Source: Taxillus chinensis
Lineage: Eukaryota; Streptophyta; Magnoliopsida; Santalales; Loranthaceae
Reading direction: 5' to 3'
DNA length: 64,000 nucleotides
Assembly (NCBI GenBank): GCA_023512835.1
Contig: CM042090.1
Span: 5,301,826 to 5,365,825, forward strand
The notes beneath the pieces are model-generated. The model was not told the origin of the DNA. It saw only the letters and a program-made list of their open reading frames with translations, and did no database searches. The translations under genes were made by a program, and so were the position numbers. Below are positions 10,001 to 22,156 of this stretch, piece by piece; position 1 is the first letter of the stretch; each line of letters begins with the position of its first letter.

Positions 10001-13000
10001 GGAATGAGCTATATTAAATAATTTTTTTAATATATATATAATACCTTATATTAAAAGCACTAATATCAAACATTCATCCACTTTGTTTAAATTTAATGAT
10101 TTAAATTATTTTTCCCCATATAAATAAATATTACAATGAATTACTTTTATCACTTCCTATATTATTAAAATAATATTGTATACTAATTTTGTTAGTTAAT
10201 AATAATTTTTTTTACTTTAATATGAAATAAAAATAAAAATTATAGAAAACGTAAAAAAAGGTAATAGAAAATTTTTATATATAATTTAATAATCATAGAC
10301 AATGAAGAATATAAATACAATATATATTTTATAGAAAAAATTAAATATAAAATTTCTAGTATAAGAATAATTTGTATAATTTTTTATTTCTTTTATGAAA
10401 AAAAAACTTTTATTAAAAAAAATTGTTACTAATGCTTCAATCGGGGCAACTCTCTATCCTTTTCTCTCGTATAGTCATGTATATGTTGTTTTGTTGATAA
10501 AATCCTCCGGGAGAGAACACGTCACCGACAACAGGCCTGTGGCATAACCATTGTCCTGAAATTTGAAAAAACATTTCCTGTGTGTTTTTTTAAAAAATTG
10601 TATGTGTTTTGTTTTCCGTAATATGATTGGAATTTGCTAAAGTTCATATTAAATGTTAATTTAAAAATAATTTATACTTATTAAAAAAAAATATATTTTA
10701 AAAAGCATATAATTTTAAAAAAAGTGAATCAATTAAAAATGAAAATAAATAAATATGAAAAACTCAGATAATAAAATTAAAAATTAAAAAATTATTTAAA
10801 TTTCTCACCAATTTGAGTTTAATTTAAAATACATTTTAAAAATAACTACTTAATTTATTTATTTAAAAAATATAATCTTAAAATTAAATAATTTTAAGTT
10901 AAAACGAACTTATGATTTTCTCTGCTCTTCGATTCGGCCTCTTATTACAGCTATCACTGCCGGACGGAGATCCCATCTCCAATAATTTGCTACGCATACA
11001 GACACCATAAATAGACCGGTAGGACATTTAATTTATATGTCAACTAATTATAAAATAGTTATACAGGGAGTTAATGTTGACATATCTATATAACATTTCC
11101 ATTTTCATTTAAATGATGTTTTACAGAAGATAATAATGATCCTTAATTTTTATCTTTATTTTGTAACACCCGTACGTCGCCTTTTATTTACATTTGTTTC
11201 TATCGTTTTGGTTTAATTTTTGTTTTTTTTTTTCGATTGACTGTGGAACATATGCGACACCAATATACTATCAAGCTAATAAATTATATTTTTGCCTTTT
11301 ATCACACTGGGCAGACCCACAAATTAACTTTTCACAGAACAAAATAAATCTTTAACATCATATAAATAATTTTAACAAATTCACTAATAGTTCCACTGAA
11401 TTATAAACTTTAAAATGTGTCTACATCTTCTTTATCACTCACTCTCTATATAAAAACATTTTAAGAGAGACTCAAAAAATGGGTATGTCCTATTTTGTTA
11501 TTACAGTTTAATTTTGTAAAGTGATTTATAAAATTAATATTGGTCTACATGATATTATTTTTAAATTTAAAAATCACTTAAATTGTAATATCACGATATT
11601 TTTAAAATGTCTCTTACACCATTATTTAACTTACATTAGTTCTTGAAATTTCGCATTGGGTGAAAAGATATTTTCACATACTCTTTTGTAATATAATTAA
11701 AGCATTTCAATTTCATCTATATACTTTAGTTTATGTTTTATGGCTATAGTCATACAATCTCATATTTTTTAAAAGGTTAATGGATGGTATAAACCAAATA
11801 TTTGTTAATTAACAGTTCTGATTAATAATAAAATACTTTTAAAAAAACTTATATAAACTAAATATTTGAGTTATGCTCTAGCTGAATTTAGTTATTAGAT
11901 CTTACCTCATATTTATTATCCATATAATAGATGAGTTTATATGTTCGGATCAGTAAAATATTATTTTATATTCATTTGTCAAGTAATAATGTCATTCATG
12001 AATATAAATATGGTATTTGTGAAAATTATTTTTAGTTACGAAAATTATTTATGAACAGATAATTAATAAATTAATTACTATATATAGAAATTATTTTTAT
12101 TAAAGATAAATATATATATTTGTATTAAATATAGTTTAATAAACATATATTTTTAAATTATTATTAAATAAAAATATGTATTTTTTATTTATTATTAGTG
12201 TTACTATTATTATAATATTATTATAAAGTACATATAGTAATTATTTAAACATAATAAGCAATAATAATATTAAAGTAATTGTATTTTTCGAACAAATCTA
12301 TAGTTTGAATTTTTATGGTGAATATTTAAAATATTATAATTATATTCATGAAAATTTATGAATAAATTTATAAATACTTATTCATAAATATCACATTTTA
12401 AGGTTTGTGTTTGATTTAATTTATTAATAAATAATTATGAATACGTTACCAGCTCGCTCTAAGTGAGTTAGATGAAATATTTATTTGTTAATTCTAAAGT
12501 ATGTTCAAGTATGAATCCCCATAAACACAATATAAGTATCTAATTATTTTAAAATTTATAAGTTCAATTAGGATTTATCTAATATCATATTAATTAATTA
12601 ATTATTTTGATTAATATATAACGAATATAAATAGTTTAAATTTGATTATATGATGTAATGTTTAAAGCCAATTTCCAGTTTTGAGCCAATTTTAAAATTG
12701 AATTATGATTTTTTGTTTAAATCAAATTTCGATATTTGATTTTCGGGTTTAATTTTTTGTCAATTCAATTTTAATATATTCAGTACTTACTAGTTAGCGG
12801 TCTCCTAAATTCCTAATATTTATTATATACAAAAATAATAAAAATAATCATGCATTCGAAGTTCGAAAAGTTTATATATAATGAGATTGAAACTATTATT
12901 TTAAAAAATAAAATATAAATATATATATATATATATAATATTTTAATATTAGTGTTTTCAAATCTCTTTACTACTACCATTTTCTAGGGAAAAGAAAAGA

Positions 13001-14070
13001 AAATTTAAAAAACAAAATTCTAGTGGGCCCTAAAAAGCATTAAAAACGCATATATGTGTCAAAATTATGGCTAAAACAAAATTAGCCCAAATATAAATAT
13101 TTTACTAGTCTCCAAACAAACTTGGTTCAAAAATTACATATGAAGAAGGATCTTGGTTTTAAAAAAAAAAGAATCCAATCGTTTTTTAACGGTTGGATCT
13201 TGGTGAGTGCACCACCACTTGCACCAAGCACGGTTTTATGGAAAATACACCTTTGTTTGTAATGGTGTGCCGACGGGTTGGCTCATTCACAAAAACTACT
13301 GATTCAACTCAACTCGTTCACTAACCAACTAAACTTGAAATAATTATGAATTTTTTTAGTAATCAATCCAGTGGGTCAACTTCTGAGTTCAATTTTAAAA
13401 TTTGTACCAAGTCACGCATACCGTGACACTATGAACTTAAAATTTTACATTTCATTAGTAATTATGGATCTAATCACGTAGCACCAAATCAGCGAGGGAT
13501 GTACATACGAAACTTACGTTTACTTTATTATTTAATAAAAATTTTAATGATTAAATTTGTATTTTTTTATTGTTTAATTATTTAGTACATCATTTGTAAC
13601 TTTCCTGTATTACTTTTTATCTCATAAATAATTAATTTAGTTATAATTATTTTATTAATCTTGAATTTGAACCATAAATTCATTAATTTTGAATTTCTAT
13701 ATACATATTTATTGTATTCATTGAATAATATGAAGTGAAAGAAAGGGTGATTTGAACCAAAAAAAAAAAATGGTTTCTCATCTTAAATTTAAAGGTCATT
13801 TTACCAAATCCATCCTTATGTTTCTCTCCCCCATCCAACAAATTTATTTTTTTAAATTATTCTTTTTCTAAACTTTGAAATATTAAACAAAGGACAGGGA
13901 AAAAAGTAAAATTTCCCTGAAAAGATTTATTATTTTTTATTAAAAAAAATAAAACTCGTTTTTTTCGTTGAATAAATAGAACTCAAGTAACATGCATTTG
14001 TTTTCTTTAAATAAATATGATTATTTACACAACAAATATGAAATATCATTCCTAACGTGTTGAGCTTTAC
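10001..14070. other. AT-rich intergenic DNA
   Basis: Four kilobases of very AT-rich sequence without a credible gene. The stretch at 10005-10430 resembles 20700-21000 and 23640-23900 in content (phrases such as ATTTAATAATNATATA and TTAAATATAAA), so it may be a diverged MITE-like family, but no ends are clear. A short imperfect hairpin (AATCCAATCGTT against AACGGTTGGATC) lies at 13172-13200. (AT)n runs occur near 12918. Confidence 0.35.
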
Positions 14071-14079
14071 TCAATAGGA

Positions 14080-14520
14080 GGACGTTTGATGCATGTTTTA
14101 ATTTTTTATTTTGATTTTATGATTTGTGTTTGAATTAAAGATAATTTTTATTTGATAAGAGAGAATTTTTATTTTAAAATTAGTGTGTTTTTCTAGCCTA
14201 ATTATATATATATATATATATAATAAATTAAATTAAATTTTTCTAATTTTAAACTAATTTATATATATATATATATAATAAACTAATTTGATTTATATAT
14301 ATATATATAAACTATTTTCTAGATACCATATATATTATTAATAATATAAATTAAACAAAAAATTTTAAAAAACCATAAAAATCAAATATTTGATTTAAAT
14401 TATAATTAGAATAAAATATTATTTTATTTAGAAAATATATATCAAACACATTTTAACCGTTAAATTTTACTGTTAAAAACATAATTATATTTTGAAAATG
14501 AATAACCAAACATAATCTTA
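14080..14520. mobile_element. Possible MITE with (AT)n core
   Basis: Outer sequences look weakly inverted: ACGTTTGATGCATG on the left and, reversed, ATGTTTGGTTATTCA on the right. Between them are three (TA)n blocks near 14200, 14260 and 14295. No target duplication was found. Chance similarity in AT-rich DNA is a real alternative. Confidence 0.3.
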
Positions 14521-15442
14521 TTTATTTTCCGGGCTATGCAACGCTCAGAATAAATTATAAATGTGCTCAAACCAGCATGAATAGTGTCCATCAGCATCCA
14601 CAACGAAACACAAGGACCCGCCCGCACAGATTGAAAGATGGGAACAAACAAGTCGAAAAAGCATGCTCGCATGGGCTTGTTGTAATTTCAGCACGGCCTC
14701 TCATTTTCAGACTTTGCCAATTATTAGCGTGAAGTGGTGTAATAATAGTTTACCTTTATGGCAGCTTAGATTTTACAAAGTAAAAAAAAAAAAAGTGGAA
14801 ACGTTTTAAATGCTGGAAGAATAATATTTATATAATTGCTTTTAATATTTCCACGCTTAAAAAATTGATTACTGCTCTATCTGGAAAATTTTAATGTAGA
14901 TATTTTATGGGTGACAAAACTGAAGTCGTCAGTGTTGGTAAAATAATAACCAAAATTTTAATAAAAATAAACTATATTTAATTTATTTGTAGGGAAAAAT
15001 AATATTTGTGGTGGGCCAATATGATGTCTAATGTCGTAGTCCACGTCATATAGGCGAGTATTAGGTAGAGGGTCAATGGATGATTGAACAAAAAGCCAAG
15101 GGATTGAAAGTACTAAATAGTTACTTAACGAAAAAAAACAAAGAGGCCTCTCACATCAATATTTTTTATTTTAAAATTAATGAATTATCTAAAGCTGTGT
15201 TTTTTTTCCTTTCCCGATTTGTTTTTGCAGATATGATATTCTAGGCATACTCTAGTATCCTAAAAAGGCATATAGTAAGCATAACCAAATCTCATCACAT
15301 AATGGTTAAAGGCACATTAATTTTCGGGTTGAACCTTTCTAATGCCCGCTGTTTCATTCTTGCTAGTCATACCCACACTAACGTTTAAAACTAAGGGTGG
15401 TTAATGGTATCCGTATCCACTACTTCGTCTGTTTTTTGTCAA

Positions 15443-15444
<2 letters not shown>

Positions 15445-15475
<31 letters not shown>
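15445..15475 (+). repeat. Poly-C run of 31 bases
   Basis: 31 consecutive C residues, preceded by GTCAAGG and followed by ATGTGGGATAG. Such a run is rare in plant nuclear DNA. It can form G-quadruplex or i-motif structures and is hard to sequence, so its true length is uncertain. Confidence 0.95.
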
Positions 15476-16236
15476 ATGTGGGATAGATTTGTTAACGTAA
15501 TACTCATTTTTGTTCTTTCGTTTAATTTTAATAATTTATATTTATAATATTTTAAATATTATTATATAATTATTTTATTTTTAATATTATAAATTTAGCA
15601 TTTTAAATGATATTTATTATTATAAATTAAATTAATTGTTATTTTATTTGCAAAAAATAGTGTAAAAAATTAATTTAAATAAAATTTATTCATATATATA
15701 TGAAACCCCCTCGTCTCGCTGAAAGATGAAATATTTTATACCATGAAATATAATTTTAAAATTCCGATAGGCCGGATATCATTAGTAATCGTAGCATGTT
15801 TTAAAAGTTATTTAAACTGGTAAAAATGTAAGACGAGCACCGAAGAAAAGCCAAATGTGCTTACTACAATTTCCCTCACATGAGTGGCCTTATATTGCTG
15901 TGGATGATAAAAGTGATTGCGACTATAATTAAGGTGATGTTACGTGTACGTACATAATTATTATATTTTCAATGAATGAAAAAGGTGATAGTGATGGTAA
16001 TTATGGTGATATTATGTGTATGTATGTTTCGTTGTGGGTCGTATAGCACCAACAAACGAAGCTTAAAAGTTAACAAGGGTGGCCATTTTTTAAGAAATGT
16101 AAAAAACACATATCCCGATAAAACAGAAGTACAAGTTAATATATAATTAAACAGGTCATAGCCTGCATTAAAATAGTGAAGTGATTTGCTACATTGAGGT
16201 GATGGAACCATTAATTTTTTTAAAGTGGTTAAAAAA

Positions 16237-16313
16237 ATGTAGTACGTGAATGAACCTAGCCTGCTTTATTTCATAATAAATAACTAGTATAAATGTAGTA
16301 CGTGAATGAACCT
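16237..16313 (+). repeat. Pair of 21-bp direct repeats
   Basis: A 21-bp sequence (core TGTAGTACGTGAATGAACC) occurs exactly at 16237-16257 and again at 16293-16313, 56 bp apart. It may be a footprint of slipped or templated repair. Confidence 0.85.
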
Positions 16314-16500
16314 ATCGGTGTTGAAAAATAAAAAACTTCGTTTATCTGGTATGTGTATATATAGGAACAAAAATAATATTATCAAAACTCAATTATGCTA
16401 ATGATCCTAACTATCTTATTAGATACAGATTTATTTTACTGCAACTCTAATATAATAAAAGTGTTATCATTAAATAAAAATAGAATATAATAAACAGGTA

Positions 16501-17084
16501 ATGCAGATTGAATATATATATAAAGCGAACCACCAGGCAGTGAAGTAATGATTCATAGACGTTTCTAAGGTCTTATCTGTGCCTGCGTGCCTTTTTCTTC
16601 GCGTTGGATTCTTCGGTAAGGAAACGGCGGCCGACTTGTTTGAATTTGGGTGCCCGAAAACTTTTTTTTTTTTTTAAATTTTCCCTATTTGTTTTATTTA
16701 AGTGTGACAAATTGAGCAATTTGACGAATATAACGTATGCATACTTGTCCACAAAGTCAAAGTGGTTGACACGACAGGGGTCAAGACAACATATTTAATA
16801 CACGTGTAATGTTATCACCGGTACTACTTACAACTAAATAAATTAGGGGAAGGACCCACCAGACTGATTAACAAGCACGGACGGGGCATGGTGACTTGGG
16901 ATCGGGGGTTATTTGTAAATTTTAATTACAAAAATATTCATGAGTTTCTATATAACTTTTGCATTGAAAATTTCATTAATGTTATATGGTGCGTGTATAT
17001 AAAAAAAAATTGACTTTTATTTTACCAATCAATCTAGTTTGTTGTGAATACTTTCATTGCTTTTATTACGTCATCAATTCAAAT
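16501..17084 (+). other. TATA-containing noncoding stretch
   Basis: A TATA-like ATATATATATAAAG at about 16513 is followed by a more GC-balanced stretch (16540-16650) that looks like transcribed sequence. The only longer frame there begins with TTG, not ATG, has low-complexity composition and matches nothing I know. Not called as a gene. Confidence 0.3.
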
Positions 17085-17505
17085 TTTGTCATTCTCATTT
17101 GAATTTATTATAAATAATTTCAAATAATCTCTGTTGTGACATCGCATAGTCATCATGCCTCTCCCCATCAACCTAGTACCATATAAAATCCAGAAAAGCC
17201 GGTATAGATATTAGGTTAGGAATATTTTCATCAAATTATAAATAAATAAATGTATTAATTAAATTTAGTTTGCCTTTGACTATCACTCATCTATTATAAA
17301 ATATGTAATAATAATTAAATTATTAAGTAAATATTTTTAAAAGTCAGCAAAAATAGATTGTAATAATATATGTTATTGTTAAGTAGTTTGTACCTCATTC
17401 ACATGTTTCAATTTTTTTTCTAAAAATATTTCCATATTTGATGTTATGTATTCATTAAAGACTCAGAGCAGGTGGCATTACATAAGTAATAAAAGTTTTT
17501 AACCA
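17085..17505 (+). repeat. Duplicated block, copy 1
   Basis: Two sub-blocks recur further right. 17085-17230 (around CATCGCATAGTCATCATG) matches 21085-21200. 17358-17505 (TGTTAAGTAGTTTGTACC through AAAGTTTTTAACCAC) matches 20099-20238 and partly 21445-21500. Identity is high by eye over about 140 bp. No coding content. Confidence 0.7.
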
Positions 17506-18360
17506 CTAAATATTAATCAATTTAGCAAATATAAGTATCACTCTCTTATTATAAAATATTTAATAATAATTTATTTATCAAATGTATTTTAAATTCAACA
17601 ATAATAGATTGTAATAATATCTCTGATTATTTTAAAATTTGTCATTAAATTTTCATGTAATTTATGGACTTTAATTTATTATTTTATTGAATTGATGTAT
17701 TTTTATAATATTTTTTCTTATTTTAGTTATTTAAGATTTTTATAACTTTTATAGATTTAATATTAATTTTGGTGATTTTTATTGTCAATTTAATTATTTT
17801 AATTTTAATATTAATTATATGGGTTTGAATTTTTGTTATGTGATTCAAAATTATTTAATGATCGATATTATGAGAATTTTACCTCTCAATTTTTGGCTTT
17901 GTGCTTAATTTTTATTATCTATTTTGATTCGATGTTGGATTGGGGTTGACCGATTGCATTTAGCTATACACTACATCCTAATGCTAACCACAATTTTCAA
18001 AAGTGTTTATTCTCTTCACAACTCATCAAAAGGTTTGAAGTCGTACTGACCAATTAATTCAAAAAAAGAGGAAACAAATAGTTTGGTAAAGGGAAGAAAA
18101 TAGAAATAAGAATTAATAGGGTGGGGGAACATGTTAATATAATGAGAGAAAGGAAAAAAACAATTAGTTTTCATATAAAAAAGGCATGCGACGTAAAGCG
18201 GAAGGGAGGAAGTGTTTCACGCATAGGGCTATTCAAAAATTCATGCCTAGCACAGTGTTGCCCGCAACAATTCTCACATCATGTAGGGTAAAGCAAAGCG
18301 GAAGAGATAACATTTAGGCAGGACCTTCGGCACGACACTACGGGACTGCTCATATATTCT
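17506..18360. other. Intergenic DNA
   Basis: AT-rich to 18180, then a more balanced, purine-rich segment (18180-18350) without an open frame. Nothing recognised. Confidence 0.3.
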
Positions 18361-20085
18361 ATAAATTAATTTTTTATATTTGATTTAACTTTAAATTTCA
18401 ATTGTTATTTTGAATCTTGGTTTTTCATCTTAATAATTTATTTACGTGTTATGTGTCACGCCCCGAACAGCGTGGTCCGGCGGACGTCTCCCCAGGTAGC
18501 GCAAGTGCGTCTTCTTGCAGAGGGGCAAGGCAGAAAGCGTAGCTGGTGCGGATGGGATAGACTCCATGAAAGTTCGTGCGGGAGATCGATGGAGCCCCTT
18601 CGGAGTTCAGACGTACCAACCCGGTTAAATGCGGAGAGTACACCACTAATCTCGGACCTGATGATGAAGAGGGGACTTGGCCATCCCTACACAAACTGGT
18701 TGAGAACTGGAGTTATTCTTCTAATGAGTCCAAAGTAGGGCGAAATCAGTCTACGTGTGCCCCGATCGGTATGGCTTACTCGGAGCATCCACTAGGATGA
18801 CCGAGTGCCACACGGGTGAAAACCCTAATCCCGTGACAAAGTAGTATCAGAGCGGTTGCGGCCCATATCCAAAAGCTTGCCAAAGTACTCTCGTGGAGAT
18901 ATGTGCAGTCCCTAATCCCAAGTTGTGAGGGAGCCCCTAACAGATGGGGGTCGACCAGACGAGGTCTTGCACGCGTCGCGTCCACCAAAAATGTTGGCCG
19001 TCGAGCCATGGTGGAGTACTCGAGGATGGGACAGAGTAACACTGCGGTCGAGAGAATCACGCCATCGAATGATCTTGGTTCCTCTGAACTCCCTGACGCA
19101 ACGAGGATGTTGCGAAATCAAGTGGGAAAGGATGTCATGCCCTGAACAGTGTGGTGCTGGCGGGCATCTCCTAGGTAGCGCAGGTGCGCACTACTTGCGG
19201 AGGGGCAAGGCGGAAAACGTAGTTGGTGTAGATGGGATAAGCTCCACGACAGTTCATGCAGGAGATTGATGAAGCCCCTTCAGAGTTCAAAAGTACCGAC
19301 TCGGTTAAATGCGGGGAGTACGCCGCTAGTCTTGGACCTGACAATGAAGAAGGGACTTGGCCATCCCTACACAAACTGGTCAGGAACTGGAGCCGTTCTC
19401 CTGATGAGCCCAAGGCAGGACAAAACCAGTTTACGTGTGCCCTGATCGGTATGGCTTATTCGGAGCATCCATCAGGGTGACCGAGTGTCGCACGGGTGAA
19501 AACCCTAACCCCGTGACATATGGTTTATAATTCATTTCTCTATCTGTTTTAAATTCTTTGTAATTAATTTACGGTTGCAGTTAATTGTGGATTGTTTAAA
19601 GTATGATTTTTAATTGTAATTAATTCGCAGTTGCAATTAATTAATTTTGATATGTGAAAGATTATTATTCATAGAGTTCGATTTAATCTTCCGAATGCAA
19701 AATATAATCGTTCCTAGGACTAGTACGAGTTCAAGTCTGATTTCTAGCGCGAATTCATAATTTAATTCTAATTATGGAGTTTTGGTTTAATTGAATTATG
19801 AGGCCTTAAATATGTTATTGTATTTTTAGAAAATAATGATAAATAATAATTAAAGTAAGATGTTGAATCAATTGTGTATTTAATTAATTAGTTTTCTTTA
19901 CATATTTAATTTTATTTTAATTTCACAAAAAAGCCCATCAATTATCTAACTTAGCTTTTCTCTATTTTTCTTGGAGAATATGTTGAATTAAATTGCATAA
20001 GTACTCTGGTTAGTAATCGATCTAAGTTCGGCCTATTATATGCTTAGTTTAAATTTTATTTAAAGTGCATGTGCATGACAAAAAT
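18361..20085 (+). mobile_element. Truncated gypsy LTR interrupted by a TRIM
   Basis: The reverse complement of this stretch aligns with the two LTRs of the element at 27367-33588: shared GTATTTGATTTAAC-like start, TTCATCTTAAT, CATTCGGAAGA-type segment, and the end CTTAGTTTAAATTTTATTT. The 5' part of the LTR is missing. The TRIM at 18454-19518 sits inside it, and the intact LTRs at about 27913 and 32866 give the empty site. Orientation is plus, opposite to the complete copy. Confidence 0.72.
18454..19518 (+). mobile_element. Complete TRIM, 1065 bp (TGTCACGCCCC family)
   Basis: Direct LTRs 18454-18838 and 19133-19518 (about 385 bp, TGTCACGCCCCGAAC to CCGTGACA) enclose 294 bp. The primer site TAGTATCAGAGC at 18842, four bases after the first LTR, matches initiator-Met tRNA sites but for one base. 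A purine tract (GTGGGAAAGGA) precedes the second LTR. The target duplication is TATG (18450-18453, 19519-19522), supported by the empty site in related LTRs. LTRs differ at several percent, so it is older than the TRIM at 30295. Noncoding. Confidence 0.9.
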
Positions 20086-20098
20086 TCTATTTCAATCT

Positions 20099-20238
20099 AT
20101 TATTGTTAAGTAGTTTATACCTCATTCATACATTTCAATAATTTACTAAAAATATTCCAATATTTTGATGTGATGTATTCATTAAAGACTCAAAATGGTG
20201 ATATTATATAAGTAACAAAAGTTTTTAACCACCGAAGT
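20099..20238 (+). repeat. Duplicated block, copy 2
   Basis: Second copy of the 17358-17505 block, in the same orientation and directly right of the truncated LTR at 18361-20085. Diverged by substitutions and small indels. Confidence 0.7.
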
Positions 20239-20625
20239 AGAATGACTTACGAAGTTGATGTTATATATATAATGTATCATTTATAAAAACAATTAATACA
20301 TAATTTATATGAGGACTCACAAGTTTTTTATAATTAATTGTATAAATTTTAATTAATTTTATAATCAAAATTATTAAATTAAACTTTCAACTCATATTTA
20401 TAATTACAATTTATACTTTAAATTTTAATTAAAATTTATAATTAAATATTAAATTTCTGAAAAAAAGTTAAATTTGAATTTGAATTTGAATTTATATTTA
20501 AAATATAATTATAATTATAAAATATAAATTATTCCTTTTATTTAACTATACTTTAAAAAATTATAAAATTATTTGTGTGTCTCCATATAAGTTTTGTATT
20601 AAAATTTCACTAATGATACATGATC

Positions 20626-20662
<37 letters not shown>

Positions 20663-22153
20663 AATTAACAAATCAATCTAATTTAGGGCCCGTAACTTTC
20701 ATTTTATTTTTCTTAAATTTAAGAATATAAACTACTTTTTACTTTCCTATACAAATACACCACAATTTATTTTCTTATTATATATATTATTAAAATAATA
20801 TTTTTATTTTTATTTTTATTATTTATTTCTCTTTCTTCCTTTTTATCTTTCAATTGTCACTTTTTAACTACTACTTTTTATAATTTTATAATCATAATGA
20901 ATGAAAACAGTGCTTCATAATATAATGAAAAATAATGTATAAATTCATGAACAAAAGTTAAATATAAAGCTTTTGTTATAGGAATTTTCTGATTTTTTTT
21001 TCTCCCTAATAAGAAACAAACTTATAAAAAAATCTGTTACTATTGTTAAAGGCTTTCATTCTTTTTATAGGGTTACCAAATTAAGTTATGTCATCCCCAT
21101 TTGAATGTTTTACAAATAGTTTGAAATAACCTCTTCTAAAGTATAGCATCGCATAGTCACAATGTCCATTGCGAACTCATATCCGAAAAAGGGGGTGCAG
21201 ATATGGTAGATGGGGGTATTTTTGACAAATTATAAATTAATGAGAGCATTATTTAATTTAGTAGGTGTGATTATCCTTTCCGTTTTCTTAATGGTAACAA
21301 ATTAAAGGGCTTGTTTAGTAATTATGTTTTTGCACATTTGAAAGTTTATGGAATAATAAATTAGAAAATGTGCCAAATTTTATGAATACATAACATTAAA
21401 AATATTAAAATCATAACGTATGTCAAATTCCATATTGAAATATTTATGAAGATATTGTTAAGCAGTTTATATCTTATTCACATGTTTCAATAATTTATTA
21501 AAAATATTTTTTTTACGAATGTATTTATAAAAAAAACACTGCGCATATTGTATTTGCATTCCTTGTGCATCTTACGTGTACATATTTCATATATCAAAAA
21601 GTTAATTACAATAATAGACATTAAACGAGTTAATAAATATTAAATTCTAAGAGGATTAATAGATGCTAACCAAGTTATATCAACTAATATATAACAACTA
21701 TTAGAATTAACTAATTCTCAAGTATTTATAAGAAATATTCTGCTAATACTAACAGTAGTAAATTAATTATATGATTTAGAAAATTTTTCTAGTTATAGAA
21801 AGATTTAATAAACTTTTTACACCTTGATGTCATTATTTATTACTTAAATGATTTTAATTGTAATTTAAAATAATTTTTAAATATAAATTACACTAATTTT
21901 AATAAATACGTATTTCGGCCTTTCTGACGAAATTTCTTTGATCCATTATTATCCGTATATTTAATTTTCAAAGTGTATTATAGAGTAAGCGTTTTGGGTG
22001 AGTGTGGCTTGTGATGGTTTGGAGCTTAAAACTTGAGATATTACGAAAATATTGTTTGTAGCATGTTTATTTTTATAGCTTAATTTTTTGAATGCTTGCA
22101 ACATATTTTGTTTGTATAAAAAAATAAAAATAGTTGCATAGAATGTGTTTTTA
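20239..22153. other. AT-rich intergenic DNA with duplicated block
   Basis: No gene. Contains a (TA)n run at 20629-20659, a further partial copy of the duplicated block (21085-21200 and 21445-21500), and a MITE-like AT-rich stretch at 20690-21050. Nothing else recognised. Confidence 0.4.
20629..20659. repeat. (TA)n microsatellite
   Basis: About 15 uninterrupted TA units. Confidence 0.95.
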
Positions 22154-22156
22154 TTA

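Larger units (their letters stand above)
14521..16500. other. Intergenic DNA
   Basis: No open frame with coding character. Besides the poly-C run and the paired 21-bp repeat listed separately, it contains two similar ATTAAGGTGATGTTACGTGT-like segments (about 15925 and 15998), a small local duplication. Confidence 0.35.

Noticed and set aside
16604..16798. 64-codon frame after a TATA-like box
   Set aside because: It begins with TTG, contains a phenylalanine run from a T tract, and resembles no known protein.
18842..18853. TGGTATCAGAGC-like sequences as tRNA gene pieces (also 30515, 9071)
   Set aside because: Only 12 or so bases match the tRNA 3' end, and each sits a few bases after an LTR, so they are primer-binding sites. 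No cloverleaf can be drawn around them.
18451..19480. Several overlapping frames on both strands (up to 114 codons)
   Set aside because: They fall in the LTRs and interior of a TRIM, recur in its second LTR with frame changes, and have no domain. GC-rich LTRs give open frames by chance.
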